Source of the DNA: Gemmatimonadota bacterium
GTDB lineage: Bacteria > Latescibacterota > UBA2968 > UBA8231
Assembly: GCA_028875335.1 (NCBI GenBank)
Contig: JAPPEF010000162.1
Span: 1-24,121 of the forward strand
DNA: 24,121 nt
Direction of reading: 5' to 3'
Shown: piece after piece, positions 15,748-24,036 of the stretch
Numbering within the stretch: the first letter of the stretch is position 1
Layout: each line of letters opens with the position of its first letter
Translations under genes and position numbers: made by a program
Notes under the pieces: model-generated
What the model was told of the DNA's origin: nothing
The model's input: the letters and a program-made list of their open reading frames with translations, nothing else
Database searches by the model: none

Positions 15748-17160
15748 ATGCGAGAGGAAGGCATAGTCTTGGAAAAAGCGCTGCTGTGCATCGACGAGCA
15801 GCAGCGGGCCTATATCGAACAACTGAAATCCTTTATCCGCATTCCCAGCGTCAGTGCTGGTGCTGATGCTGCCACAGGCGACGCCCTCGCCCAAGCGGCC
15901 GATTTCCTCGTCGGCCAATTCGAGCAAATGGGGTTTGCGGTCGAGAAGGTCCAAGTGAGGCCCGATACCAATCCCTTGGTTCTCGCCCGCAGCCCCGCGT
16001 TCTCGCAGGACCGACCCACCGTCTTGATCTATGGTCATTACGACGTGCAGGGGGTGGACAATCCGCGCTCGGCTTGGGAGGTGGATCCCTTTGCCGCCGA
16101 GGAGCGCGACGGCTTCCTCATCGCCCGGGGAGCCAGCGACAATAAGGGCCCCAGCTTTGCGCACCTGAAGGCCGCGGAAGTCGTCTTCGCCAATGGGAAT
16201 CAACTTCCGTTCAATCTGGTCTTCCTGATCGAAGGCGAGGAGGAATGCGGCAGCGCTGCGTTGAGCCAGTTTGTGGCTGAGGGCGGGCTCGATGAATTTG
16301 CTCCGGTACTCTGTACGGTGATTTCCGATACCAGCATGTACGGGCCGAACCAGCCTTCGCTGACTGTGGGTCTGCGCGGTATTGTCTATACCGAGGTCGA
16401 GGTTTTTGGGCCGGTGCAGGATGTGCATTCCGGCCTTTTCGGCGGCATTGTCCACAATCCCAATCAACTTCTCGTCAACGCCTTGTCCGGCCTCATTGAC
16501 GCCGAAGGGCACATCACTGTGCCCGGTTTCTACGAGGGGGTGCAGCCGCTCTCAGCTCGCGAAAAAAGCCTCTACGCCGCCCTAGCGGTTGACGAGGAGG
16601 CCTATTGCCGCACCTTGGGCGTGCCCTCGCTGGTGGGAGAACGGGAATACTCCCTTCTCGAAAGGCGCTGGACTCGTCCCACGCTCGACATCAACCTCCT
16701 CAGCGGCGGCAGTCCGCGCACCGTCATCCCGGCTGTCGCCCGAGCGGCCATCTCTTGCCGATTAGTGCCCGACCAAGATCCCGAACACATCCAAGCCACC
16801 CTCGAAGGGCACATCCGCTCTCGACTGCCCGCAGCCACCCGCGTCGAGTTCAAAAACCAGCATTGCTCACTGGCCTACTACTTGGATCTAGACCATCCAC
16901 TAGTCAAGCCAGCGCTCGCGGCGATGCGCAAGGGATTCGGGATCGAGCCGGTGTTTACCCGCGAAGGCGGCTCCATCCCCATCGTCGTCGATTTTGCCGC
17001 GGTGACTGGGGCACCGGTCCTGCTCATTGGTCTAGGGCAAATCACCGACAATTGGCACGGCCCCAACGAGCGCTTTTCCATGCGCGACTTTCACTGCGGC
17101 ATCCGCACTGCGGCCGCGCTCTTATGCGAGTTGGCGCAAGCATCTCAGCGCGCAACCTAG
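15748..17160 (+). CDS. M20 family metallopeptidase (dipeptidase)
   Basis: This is a di-zinc hydrolase of 470 aa in the M20 dipeptidase branch (CNDP-like), which cleaves dipeptides or related amides in the cytoplasm. Metal ligands and catalytic residues are visible: H97 and D99 in Y-G-H-Y-D-V-Q, bridging D131 in G-A-S-D-N-K-G, E165/E166 in E-G-E-E-E-C-G-S, D194 in V-I-S-D-T-S, H227 in D-V-H-S-G at the lid domain, and the C-terminal His in D-N-W-H-G-P-N-E. The chosen ATG at 15748 leaves a normal short leader; the frame is open to TTG 15682 and ATG 15691, which would add a charged 19-22 residue tail. The next gene starts 33 bases later, so it may head an operon with the dioxygenase and Ldh-type genes. 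Confidence 0.93.
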   Translation: MREEGIVLEKALLCIDEQQRAYIEQLKSFIRIPSVSAGADAATGDALAQAADFLVGQFEQMGFAVEKVQVRPDTNPLVLARSPAFSQDRPTVLIYGHYDVQGVDNPRSAWEVDPFAAEERDGFLIARGASDNKGPSFAHLKAAEVVFANGNQLPFNLVFLIEGEEECGSAALSQFVAEGGLDEFAPVLCTVISDTSMYGPNQPSLTVGLRGIVYTEVEVFGPVQDVHSGLFGGIVHNPNQLLVNALSGLIDAEGHITVPGFYEGVQPLSAREKSLYAALAVDEEAYCRTLGVPSLVGEREYSLLERRWTRPTLDINLLSGGSPRTVIPAVARAAISCRLVPDQDPEHIQATLEGHIRSRLPAATRVEFKNQHCSLAYYLDLDHPLVKPALAAMRKGFGIEPVFTREGGSIPIVVDFAAVTGAPVLLIGLGQITDNWHGPNERFSMRDFHCGIRTAAALLCELAQASQRAT

Positions 17161-17193
17161 TCCCGCCACCCTGCACAAGACGAGGAACCACCC

Positions 17194-18009
17194 GTGTCTC
17201 TCTCCCACGCCCAAGTAACCCATTTCAAAAATCACGGCTACGTTGCGGTGCCCGATTTTTTTGCACTCCGCGAAGTCCAAGCCATACAAGCCGAAGTCGA
17301 GCGCTTCAAACGCGAGGGTCTGGTCCGCAATGTCGCCACCGAGGGCGACGGCGAGACTCCCTCCACCACCAAAGTCAACTTGCAACTGATTCCCCTGTAC
17401 GACAAAAGCGATCTCATTCGCGCCCTGCCCTTTGACGAAAAAATCACCGTCGCCGTCTCACAACTCATCGGCACGCCCTTCATCCTGCATCTAGACCAGA
17501 TGTTTCTCAAGCCGGCCGGGCACGGCATCGGCACGGACTGGCACCAAGACAACGCCTATTTCAAAATAGACGACCCTTTAAAAGGCACTGCCATGTGGGT
17601 TGCCGTTCACGACGCCACCATTGAAAATGGCACCATCCACGTCGTGCATGATTCCTTCAAGGAGGAATACCCGCACGACCGCGATCCTTACTCCGATCAC
17701 CACATCCACTGCCAAGTACCCGAGGAGCGCGCCATGCCCATTGAGCTAAAGGCCGGTGGCGTCGTTTTCTTCTGCTACGGCACCGCCCACGCCACCAAGG
17801 CAAATACCACCAATCGCGAGCGCGCCGGACTTGCCTTCCACTTCCTGCACACCGCCTGTGTCGAGCGCGCCAACCTCATCGGCGAACGACGCGGCCAGCC
17901 CATCTTGGTGGGGCCGGAAGCCACGGGTGGCCAAGCCGAATACGGCGTGCGAGTCGCTGAGACTTGGGAACGAGAAATCGAGCGCGTCCTCGAGGGAGCA
18001 ACCAACTAA
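17194..18009 (+). CDS. Phytanoyl-CoA dioxygenase (PhyH) family protein
   Basis: This is a non-haem Fe(II)/2-oxoglutarate-dependent oxygenase of 271 aa. The facial triad is visible: H117-x-D119 in D-W-H-Q-D-N-A-Y-F and the distal H199 in Y-G-T-A-H-A-T, with R210 a few residues on as the likely 2-oxoglutarate carboxylate anchor. The N-terminal F-K-N-H-G-Y-V-A-V-P-D-F-F is the usual PhyH opening. PhyH-family proteins hydroxylate many small molecules; the true substrate is unknown. The start is GTG at 17194 with GAGGAA about 8 bases upstream. Its stop TAA overlaps the ATG of the Ldh-family gene (TAATG), so the two products are probably made together and may act in sequence, hydroxylation then oxidation. 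Confidence 0.92.
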   Translation: MSLSHAQVTHFKNHGYVAVPDFFALREVQAIQAEVERFKREGLVRNVATEGDGETPSTTKVNLQLIPLYDKSDLIRALPFDEKITVAVSQLIGTPFILHLDQMFLKPAGHGIGTDWHQDNAYFKIDDPLKGTAMWVAVHDATIENGTIHVVHDSFKEEYPHDRDPYSDHHIHCQVPEERAMPIELKAGGVVFFCYGTAHATKANTTNRERAGLAFHFLHTACVERANLIGERRGQPILVGPEATGGQAEYGVRVAETWEREIERVLEGATN

Positions 18010-19067
18010 TGCCGCACATCAAACCCGACGACCTGCGCCAGATAGGGTACCAGCTTTTCGAGACGGCTGGGTGTCCTCCCGCCAGCGCCCGCGCCGTGAC
18101 CGACCACTTAGTCGAGTCCTCTCTCTACGGGCACGACTCGCACGGCAGTCTGCGCCTCTACGAATACGTCGAACAGATCCAAGAAGGCATTTTTGATCCC
18201 AAAGGCCAGCCCTCTATTGTCAGCGAAAGACCCTGCACGGTGGTCGTCGATGGCGGCGGCACTATGGGCCAGATCGGCGGGACGTTCGCCACCCAGCTAG
18301 CCATCGACAAGGCCGCCCAGTACGGGGTCGCTACCGCCACCCTGCGCAATTGCGGGCACGTTGGCCGGGTGGGAGCCTATCCGCTACAGGTTGCCCGCCA
18401 AGGCATGATTGGTCTAGCCTTTTGCAACGCCGGTCACCTCGGGCGCCAGATCGCTCCTTACGGTGGGATCGACGGCAAGCTCAGCACCAACCCGATATCC
18501 TGCGCCGCACCTCGGCGCAACGCCGAGCCGCTCTTAGTCGATATGACCACCTCGGTCTGCGCCGAGGGCAAGGTCCGCGTCGCCTATAACCGAGGAGAAC
18601 AGCTACCCGAGGGCCGGATCATCGACCACGATGGCAACCCCTCTACCGATCCAGAGGCATTTGTCGGCGATCCGCCCGGTGCGATCCTGCCTTTCGGCGG
18701 TCCGGTGGCCTATAAGGGGTACTGCTTGAGTATGATAGTTGAGATTCTAGGTGGGGCCCTCAGCGGTCAGGGCTGTGCCAGCGGCGAGACTGTCATGCAG
18801 AGCAACGGGCTGCACCTGACGGTGTACAACATCGAGCACTTCGTCGAAATGGACTACTACTTCGACGAACTCGAAAGTCTAATCCGCCATGTATCCACCA
18901 GCCGCGTCGATCCGCACATCGGCGAGATACAACTGCCCGGCGACCCCGAATACCGCACAGGACACCAGCGCCAAGAAGAGGGTATTCCCATCGACGACAC
19001 GACTTGGAGCCACATCGTCGAGGCCGCACATAGTCTCGGGCTAGATCCTCAAGCTTGGTCGCAATAA
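18009..19067 (+). CDS. Ldh family oxidoreductase (malate/L-lactate/ureidoglycolate dehydrogenase-like)
   Basis: This NAD(P)-dependent 2-hydroxyacid dehydrogenase of the PF02615 family has 352 aa. Diagnostic blocks are G-H-D-S-H45-G, L-R-N-C-G-H117-V-G-R-V-G-A-Y, S-T-N-P-I-S-C-A-A-P, V-D-M-T-T-S-V-C-A-E-G-K-V, and F-G-G-P-V-A-Y-K-G-Y-C-L-S-M-I-V-E-I-L-G-G-A-L-S-G. The ATG at 18009 shares a base with the stop of the PhyH gene; the frame is open further upstream but that part overlaps PhyH. Members act on malate, sulfolactate, ureidoglycolate or other 2-hydroxyacids, and the substrate here is not determinable. The coupling to a dioxygenase suggests the two act on the same molecule. Confidence 0.93.
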   Translation: MPHIKPDDLRQIGYQLFETAGCPPASARAVTDHLVESSLYGHDSHGSLRLYEYVEQIQEGIFDPKGQPSIVSERPCTVVVDGGGTMGQIGGTFATQLAIDKAAQYGVATATLRNCGHVGRVGAYPLQVARQGMIGLAFCNAGHLGRQIAPYGGIDGKLSTNPISCAAPRRNAEPLLVDMTTSVCAEGKVRVAYNRGEQLPEGRIIDHDGNPSTDPEAFVGDPPGAILPFGGPVAYKGYCLSMIVEILGGALSGQGCASGETVMQSNGLHLTVYNIEHFVEMDYYFDELESLIRHVSTSRVDPHIGEIQLPGDPEYRTGHQRQEEGIPIDDTTWSHIVEAAHSLGLDPQAWSQ

Positions 19068-19074
19068 GGACGAG

Positions 19075-19100
19075 TGGCGGGAACGTGTGGGAATCGAACC
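19075..19100 (-). other. tRNA 3'-end-like fragment
   Basis: Read on the minus strand, this stretch is GGTTCGATTCCCACACGTTC followed by CCGCCA: a T-loop-like TTCGATT flanked by G-G and C-C, then an acceptor-like strand and CCA. The 5' side of the T-stem does not pair beyond two bases and no anticodon or D arm exists, so this is not a tRNA gene. It could be a remnant or attachment-site scar, or chance. Confidence 0.3.
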
Positions 19101-20213
19101 TCAGAATGACGCCTCCACGTTCTCGGCCGCTAGATCGACTTCGGCGACGAAGATGTCGGCAGGCCCGGTCTTGAAGTGCGATAACTCGTAGCCGGGCGGG
19201 GGCGCGTCTCGCCGGAGAGCCCCCCACCGCTCCATGTGGGGGAGGTGCCTCTTCTCGCCCTCGACCACGCCGCTCAGATAGGCGTGCTGCGAGTAGTAGC
19301 TGATGATCAGCCGGTCCGCCTCGAGCGAGAGAAGACCCGGATAGGCCGCGTCCCCGTCGCTCGGCAGCGCGAACACCGGCGTCACTCCATCCCGACCTAG
19401 CAGGAAGATCCCAGTATTGCCCGCGGGCGAGTGCTGCGGAATCCAGGGCGCGGTGGGGTCGCGGCGCCCGGCCGCGTACACCTTCCCTCCCGATTCGCAC
19501 AGCGCCGGACAGTGGATCAGCGTCTCGAGGTCCACGCACGACCACTCCTTGTAGGGGGGGATGGAAGTGTAGAGGAGCGAATGCTGGTCGGGCTCCCTCG
19601 TCCGGGATACGCACCACAGCTCTCCGTCCGGTCGGAAGATGACGTCCGCTTCGTTGAATCGCGGCGTCGTGCGGTGGTCGAGCTCGCGGGCTTCCTGCAG
19701 CTCCTGCGGGGTTGCGCCCTCACCATCGGGAATCCTGGAAACGAACGTCCAGTTGCGGCCGTCTTGGCTGGAAAGGAACTCACCCCCCTTTTCGGCACAG
19801 TAGAAGACCCCGTCGTGTATCCTCACGCGCCACAGCCAGTAGTTTCTGTCGAGTATTCCCGTCGGTGCCGACCAACTGTAGCCGTCGTCCGAAACGAAGA
19901 CGTAAGGGTAGATTACCTGCCGCTTCCGTCCGGCGATCGGTTCATATCTGCTGTCGGCGCAGAACACGAAGAGCTCATCGTCGGTAGCCGCGAGCTTCGC
20001 GTCCCTCGCATCGTTGGGCGTCCTGAAGACGGCGACCTCGTCCCAGCGTCTCAAGTCCGCCGATCTCAGCAGAACGATGACGCCGTCAGGCGCTGTGTGT
20101 GCCGAAGTCCGATCATAGACCAGCCAGAAGGTGTCCCGCCAGAAGCAGAGGTCGGAACACATATTGTGCCAACCGTCCCGGACAACGGTGCGATTAGATA
20201 GAACCTGAGCCAT
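19101..20213 (-). CDS. Sialidase/glycosidase-fold beta-propeller protein
   Basis: This protein of 370 aa shows the repeat style of sialidase and GH43/GH32-type propellers. Asp-box-like motifs are visible: R-S-A-D-L-R-R-W at 50-57, S-D-D-G-Y-S-W at 108-114 and S-Q-D-G-R-N-W at 149-155, with an opening S-D-L-C-F-W-R-D-T-F-W-L-V-Y typical of the first blade. No signal peptide is visible. Whether it is catalytic is uncertain; acidic residues such as D21, D71 and the E in F-N-E-A-D-V are possible active-site candidates. It diverges from the DUF6785 gene across a 237-base region and ends 34 bases from the converging Ldh-family gene. Its neighbours include a related propeller protein at 22575. Function in glycan processing is an inference. 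Confidence 0.7.
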   Translation of the reverse strand: MAQVLSNRTVVRDGWHNMCSDLCFWRDTFWLVYDRTSAHTAPDGVIVLLRSADLRRWDEVAVFRTPNDARDAKLAATDDELFVFCADSRYEPIAGRKRQVIYPYVFVSDDGYSWSAPTGILDRNYWLWRVRIHDGVFYCAEKGGEFLSSQDGRNWTFVSRIPDGEGATPQELQEARELDHRTTPRFNEADVIFRPDGELWCVSRTREPDQHSLLYTSIPPYKEWSCVDLETLIHCPALCESGGKVYAAGRRDPTAPWIPQHSPAGNTGIFLLGRDGVTPVFALPSDGDAAYPGLLSLEADRLIISYYSQHAYLSGVVEGEKRHLPHMERWGALRRDAPPPGYELSHFKTGPADIFVAEVDLAAENVEASF

Positions 20214-20281
20214 CAGAGCACGCCCTATTGGTTATGAGTGAAATATCAGAGGAGGATGCTTGCCAAGTTAGGCTTTTCGGG

Positions 20282-20293
20282 CCTAAATTTAGG
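20282..20293. promoter_or_regulatory. Palindrome CCTAAATTTAGG in divergent region, candidate operator
   Basis: This is a perfect 12-base palindrome in the AT-rich region between the divergent propeller and DUF6785 genes. Its size and placement fit a dimeric repressor site, but no regulator gene lies nearby and no second copy was noticed. Confidence 0.3.
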
Positions 20294-20367
20294 ACAAAAA
20301 TCAGATAAAGAAATCAAAATAAGAAATTAAGCGCCTGATACGAGTTATGCCTCAAAACCATGAGAAA

Positions 20368-20395
20368 AACGGCGCGCTTGGAACGGCGCGCTTGG
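20368..20395. repeat. Tandem direct repeat, 2 x AACGGCGCGCTTGG
   Basis: Two exact 14-base copies lie head to tail (20368-20381 and 20382-20395), about 55 bases before the likely start of the DUF6785 gene. The sequence is GC-rich in an otherwise AT-rich intergenic region. It may be a paired protein-binding site or a recent slippage duplication. Confidence 0.8.
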
Positions 20396-20450
20396 CGTAC
20401 ATTTTTACACCATTTTGGTCGGTCGCGACGCACCACCAGCCACGCCCCCG

Positions 20451-22412
20451 ATGACGGCACCTCCACAGGGGGACCGACAGCAGGTGCGGGATCTGCTGGG
20501 GATCCCTCTGCGGGGCATCCTTATTGGGGCAGTGCTGGCTCTAGTGCTCAACATTTGCGATACCTACGCGACCAATGCGATCCAAGGTTCCTACCTGACC
20601 CTCAACTTCAGCACCCCGGCGGCCCTCTTTTTATTTTTTTTCCTCGTCCTAGCCAGCGCCGCGGTCGGCCTCCTCCACCGATGGCTGGCGCTGACTCGGG
20701 CGGAACTGATCACGATCTACATCATGCTGGTGGTGGCTTGCTGCATCCCTGGCATGGGCTTCACCCAGTTCATGATCCCCTGCCTCCTCGGGTCGACCTA
20801 CTACGCCACGCCCGAGAACAACTGGGATTACCTCTACAATCAATACATCCCCCAGTGGATGATCCCGCGCGGCGAAAACGTGGCCCGCTACTTCTTTGAG
20901 GGGCTGCCCGAGGGGGCCTCAATCCCTTGGGGCGCTTGGGTCGTGCCGCTGAGCCTGTGGTTCGGTTTCTTTCTCGCCCTCGGCTTCGCAATGATCTGCG
21001 CGATGGTCATTATGCGCAAACAGTGGGTCGACAACGAGAAGCTCAGCTACGCGCTGGTGCAAGTGCCGATGGAGATGATGCGCCAGGAGGGCAGCGGTGT
21101 CGTGGGCCGCTCGTTCTTCACCAACAAGACCATGTGGCTGGGCTTCGCCGTCTCCTTCCTGTTGTTGAGCGTCAATGGCGTGCACTCCTACTTTCCGGAG
21201 TTTCCCCGCTTCGAGCGCGCCGTGGGCGTGCCCCTGTTCGGCAACACCTGGCTCAGCTTCTGGTTCAGCCCGCCCTGGACCGGGTTCTTCTATTTCGTCA
21301 ACCTCGACATCTCGGCCTCGATCTGGGTTTTCTACGTCCTCGTCAGGCTACAGCGGGGCATCTTCAACACGCTCGGCGTGCAGAGCACGCAGCGGATCGA
21401 CTTCTACTCCGAAGATCCCTTCTTGGCCCACCAGGGTCTCGGGGCGATGATCGCCTTCGTCGTCGTCGGGCTGTGGGTGGCGCGCCGGCACCTGCGCGAT
21501 GTGGTGGCGAAGGCCGTTGGCGGGTTGCGGGAGGTCGATGACAGCGGCGAGATCCTCTCCTATCGACAGGCGTTTTTCGGGCTGCTCGCCGGCCTGTTGA
21601 CTGTCGCCGTCTGGCTGTGGACGATCGGCCTGCCCTTCCCTGTGGCGGTGCTGTTCGTCTTTGGCGCCATGATCCTGTTCATGGCGCTGACGCGGGTGGT
21701 CGCCGAGGGCGGCATCCCGGCCATGCGTCCGCCCCTGATGACCTCGACCTTCGCGATCTCCGCGGTTGGCACCTCCTCCATCGGAACCCAAGGCTTGGTG
21801 GCACTCGGCTTCTCCTACGGCTGGCACGCCGAGGTCCGCTCCTTCGTGATGGCCTCGGTCGCCAACGGACTGAAGATGAGCGAAATGATCCGCGGCCAGA
21901 AGCGTCGGCTGTTCTGGGCCATTGTCCTCGCCATCTTAGTCAGCCTGGCGGGCTCCTCCTACGTCACCCTAGTCATGGCGTACGAGCACGGCGGCATCAA
22001 CCTCAACCCCCTGTTCTTCTCCTGGCAATCTACCCACTTCGGACCCATGGACATGGCCCCGCGCATCGCCGCCGAACCCGAAGGCCCGCGCTGGGACGCC
22101 TATCAGTTCATGGGCATCGGGGCGGGCGTGATGGCGGCGCTCATGTGGGCACGCCACCACTTCCTGTGGTGGCCCCTCAACCCGCTCGGGTTCACGATCG
22201 CCGCCAATTGGAAGACGGGCCACATCTTCTGCAGCGCCCTGCTGGCCTGGTTCCTGAAGCTGGTGATCCTGCGCTACGGCGGCGTGCGCCTCTACCGCAA
22301 CCTGCGACCCTTCTTCCTGGGCCTGATCCTGGGCGAAATCGTCGGGGCTGGGGTATTCCTAGTGATCGACTACGCCACCGGGCACACGGGCAGCTTCCTG
22401 ACTCAGATCTGA
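20451..22412 (+). CDS. DUF6785/DUF6784-type polytopic membrane protein (OPT-like)
   Basis: This large integral membrane protein of 653 aa has about fourteen hydrophobic segments. The N-terminal L-L-G-I-P-L-R-G-I-L-I-G, the A-L-T-R-A-E-L-I-T-I-Y-I-M-L block, A-T-P-E-N-N-W-D-Y-L-Y and R-K-Q-W-V-D-N-E-K-L-S-Y-A-L-V-Q-V-P match the DUF6785 architecture as I recall it, followed by a DUF6784-like C-terminal half (V-V-A-E-G-G-I-P-A-M-R-P). These proteins resemble oligopeptide-type transporters but have no assigned substrate. The ATG at 20451 is chosen; a TTG 12 codons upstream is possible, and neither has a clear ribosome binding site. It is followed at 163 bases by a GH32-like propeller gene, suggesting uptake linked to glycan or glycoside processing. 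Confidence 0.85.
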   Translation: MTAPPQGDRQQVRDLLGIPLRGILIGAVLALVLNICDTYATNAIQGSYLTLNFSTPAALFLFFFLVLASAAVGLLHRWLALTRAELITIYIMLVVACCIPGMGFTQFMIPCLLGSTYYATPENNWDYLYNQYIPQWMIPRGENVARYFFEGLPEGASIPWGAWVVPLSLWFGFFLALGFAMICAMVIMRKQWVDNEKLSYALVQVPMEMMRQEGSGVVGRSFFTNKTMWLGFAVSFLLLSVNGVHSYFPEFPRFERAVGVPLFGNTWLSFWFSPPWTGFFYFVNLDISASIWVFYVLVRLQRGIFNTLGVQSTQRIDFYSEDPFLAHQGLGAMIAFVVVGLWVARRHLRDVVAKAVGGLREVDDSGEILSYRQAFFGLLAGLLTVAVWLWTIGLPFPVAVLFVFGAMILFMALTRVVAEGGIPAMRPPLMTSTFAISAVGTSSIGTQGLVALGFSYGWHAEVRSFVMASVANGLKMSEMIRGQKRRLFWAIVLAILVSLAGSSYVTLVMAYEHGGINLNPLFFSWQSTHFGPMDMAPRIAAEPEGPRWDAYQFMGIGAGVMAALMWARHHFLWWPLNPLGFTIAANWKTGHIFCSALLAWFLKLVILRYGGVRLYRNLRPFFLGLILGEIVGAGVFLVIDYATGHTGSFLTQI

Positions 22413-22574
22413 AGGCGGTAGGCGGTCGCGTCCCGGCCAAGCAGCGCAGGGAGACTAGGAACAGGACGATGAGAGGAGTACCATGGCCCGTTGCCCGGAG
22501 AGACGTTTTGGCTGTGATTAGCGCCGGCGCAGATGGTCGGCAGAGTGGTCCGCAATACAGAAAGGGAACCGGAG

Positions 22575-24020
22575 ATGGCCAAGAGAAAGAGATCGAAGAC
22601 GAAGACGAAGAGAAAGACCGCCAACAGCACCCCGACGGGCGTCATCGAGCTGGGCAACCGGCGCGAGCTGTTCATCGACGACTACCTGATCGAGCGGCTC
22701 TCTAACGTCGAGCTGCGCCTGCAGAAGCCAGTGCCGCGGAACGTGGCGATCGACCACGACGCGCCGTGGGAGGGCAACACCAGCGCCTACCACACGGTAT
22801 TCCAAGACGGCAAGCTGTTCCGCGCCTACTATCGCGGCTCGCACTACGACCCGTCAGGCAACCACTACCGGCCGGTCGTATGCTACGCCGAAAGCCGCGA
22901 CGGCATCGAGTGGTACCGGCCGGAGCTGGGCCTGGTCAACTACCAGGGCTCGACGCGCAACAACATCGTCTGGGACGGCATCGGCGCGCACAACTTCGCG
23001 CCCTTCCGCGACCGCAACCCGGACTGCCGGGAGGGGGAAGAGTACAAAGCCTTGGGGAGCGCGCTGGCGCGCACCACCGAGGAGCAGGCCCTCTACGCCT
23101 TCAAGTCGGCCGACGGCGTACATTGGAGCTTGATATCGGAGAAGCCGGTGATCACCGAGGGTGCCTTCGACTCGCTGAACCTCGCCTTCTACGACCCGCT
23201 ACGCGGCTGCTACGTCGACTACCACCGCGACTCCATCTACCCCGACGGCATGCGCGTGCGCAACATCATGACCTGCACCTCGAAGGATTTCCGCCGGTGG
23301 ACGAAGCCGCAGTGGCTCAACCTCGGCGACGCCCCAGTCGAGCACCTCTACACAAACGCGGTGACCCCTTACCACCGGGCCCCGCACATCTACATGGGCT
23401 TCCCCAAGCGCTTTGTTCCGGACCGCGGCATTCCCGGCAACACGGCCCACGGCGTCTCGGACGCGGTGTACATGACCAGCCGCGACGGCCTGCACTTCAA
23501 GCGCTGGAGCGAGGCATTCCTGCGGCCCGGGCTGCAGCCGGAGCGCTGGGAGAACCGCAACAACATGACGGCCTGGGGCATTCTGGAGACGGCTAACGAC
23601 CTGCCGACCGCGCCGAAGGAGCTATCGATCTTCACCACCGAGGGCTACTACCGCGGCGACGCCTGCCGGCTGCGTCGCTTCACGGTGCGCGTGGACGGCT
23701 TTGTGTCCGCCAACGCGCCGCTGAAGGGGGGCGAGTTGATCACGCGGCCTTTCACCTTCGCCGGCGGTGCCCTGAGCCTGAACACGAGCACTTCCGCCGC
23801 CGGTTCAGTGCGCGTCGAGATCCAGGACGGCGATGGCAAGGCGTTGAAAGGGTACACCCTGCGCGACTGCAACGAGATCTACGGCGACTACCTAGATCGC
23901 ATGGTCACCTGGAAGGGCATCGCCGACGTCCGCAGCCTAGCCGGCAAACCAGTGCGCCTGCGCTTCGCCCTCAGCGACGCCGATCTGTACGGCCTGCAGT
24001 TCACGTCCCTGCCCGTCTGA
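22575..24020 (+). CDS. GH32/GH43-like five-bladed propeller protein with basic N-terminal tail
   Basis: This protein of 481 aa begins with a Lys/Arg-rich tail (MAKRKRSKTKTKRKT), then R-R-E-L-F-I-D-D-Y-L-I, W-E-G-N-T-S-A-Y-H-T-V-F-Q-D-G, and Asp-box-like E-S-R-D-G-I-E-W (106-113) and K-S-A-D-G-V-H-W (177-184). This is the pattern of proteins annotated as glycosyl hydrolase family 32 N-terminal-like in Planctomycetota and related phyla. A C-terminal beta-sandwich of about 110 residues follows. GGAG abuts the ATG at 22575 and AAGGGA lies 9 bases upstream; an ORF start at 22533 adds an unrelated leader. No signal peptide is visible. Enzymatic activity is not proven from motifs. A paralogue begins 17 bases downstream. 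Confidence 0.8.
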   Translation: MAKRKRSKTKTKRKTANSTPTGVIELGNRRELFIDDYLIERLSNVELRLQKPVPRNVAIDHDAPWEGNTSAYHTVFQDGKLFRAYYRGSHYDPSGNHYRPVVCYAESRDGIEWYRPELGLVNYQGSTRNNIVWDGIGAHNFAPFRDRNPDCREGEEYKALGSALARTTEEQALYAFKSADGVHWSLISEKPVITEGAFDSLNLAFYDPLRGCYVDYHRDSIYPDGMRVRNIMTCTSKDFRRWTKPQWLNLGDAPVEHLYTNAVTPYHRAPHIYMGFPKRFVPDRGIPGNTAHGVSDAVYMTSRDGLHFKRWSEAFLRPGLQPERWENRNNMTAWGILETANDLPTAPKELSIFTTEGYYRGDACRLRRFTVRVDGFVSANAPLKGGELITRPFTFAGGALSLNTSTSAAGSVRVEIQDGDGKALKGYTLRDCNEIYGDYLDRMVTWKGIADVRSLAGKPVRLRFALSDADLYGLQFTSLPV

Positions 24021-24036
24021 GAGAGGAGGCCTTCCG

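Noticed and set aside
15730..16512. 260-codon minus-strand frame opposite the M20 gene
   Set aside because: It lies antisense to a complete M20 gene with all catalytic residues, so it is a shadow.
19075..19130. A complete tRNA gene on the minus strand
   Set aside because: The T-stem pairs only two bases and no anticodon or D arm is present; kept only as a possible scar.
18793..19617. 274-codon minus-strand frame
   Set aside because: It overlaps the end of the Ldh-family gene and the propeller gene, with Arg-rich low-complexity translation and no family features.
21617..22705. Long 362-codon plus-strand frame
   Set aside because: It overlaps the DUF6785 gene in another frame and is rich in Arg, His, Gly and Pro, as expected of a shadow in GC-rich DNA.
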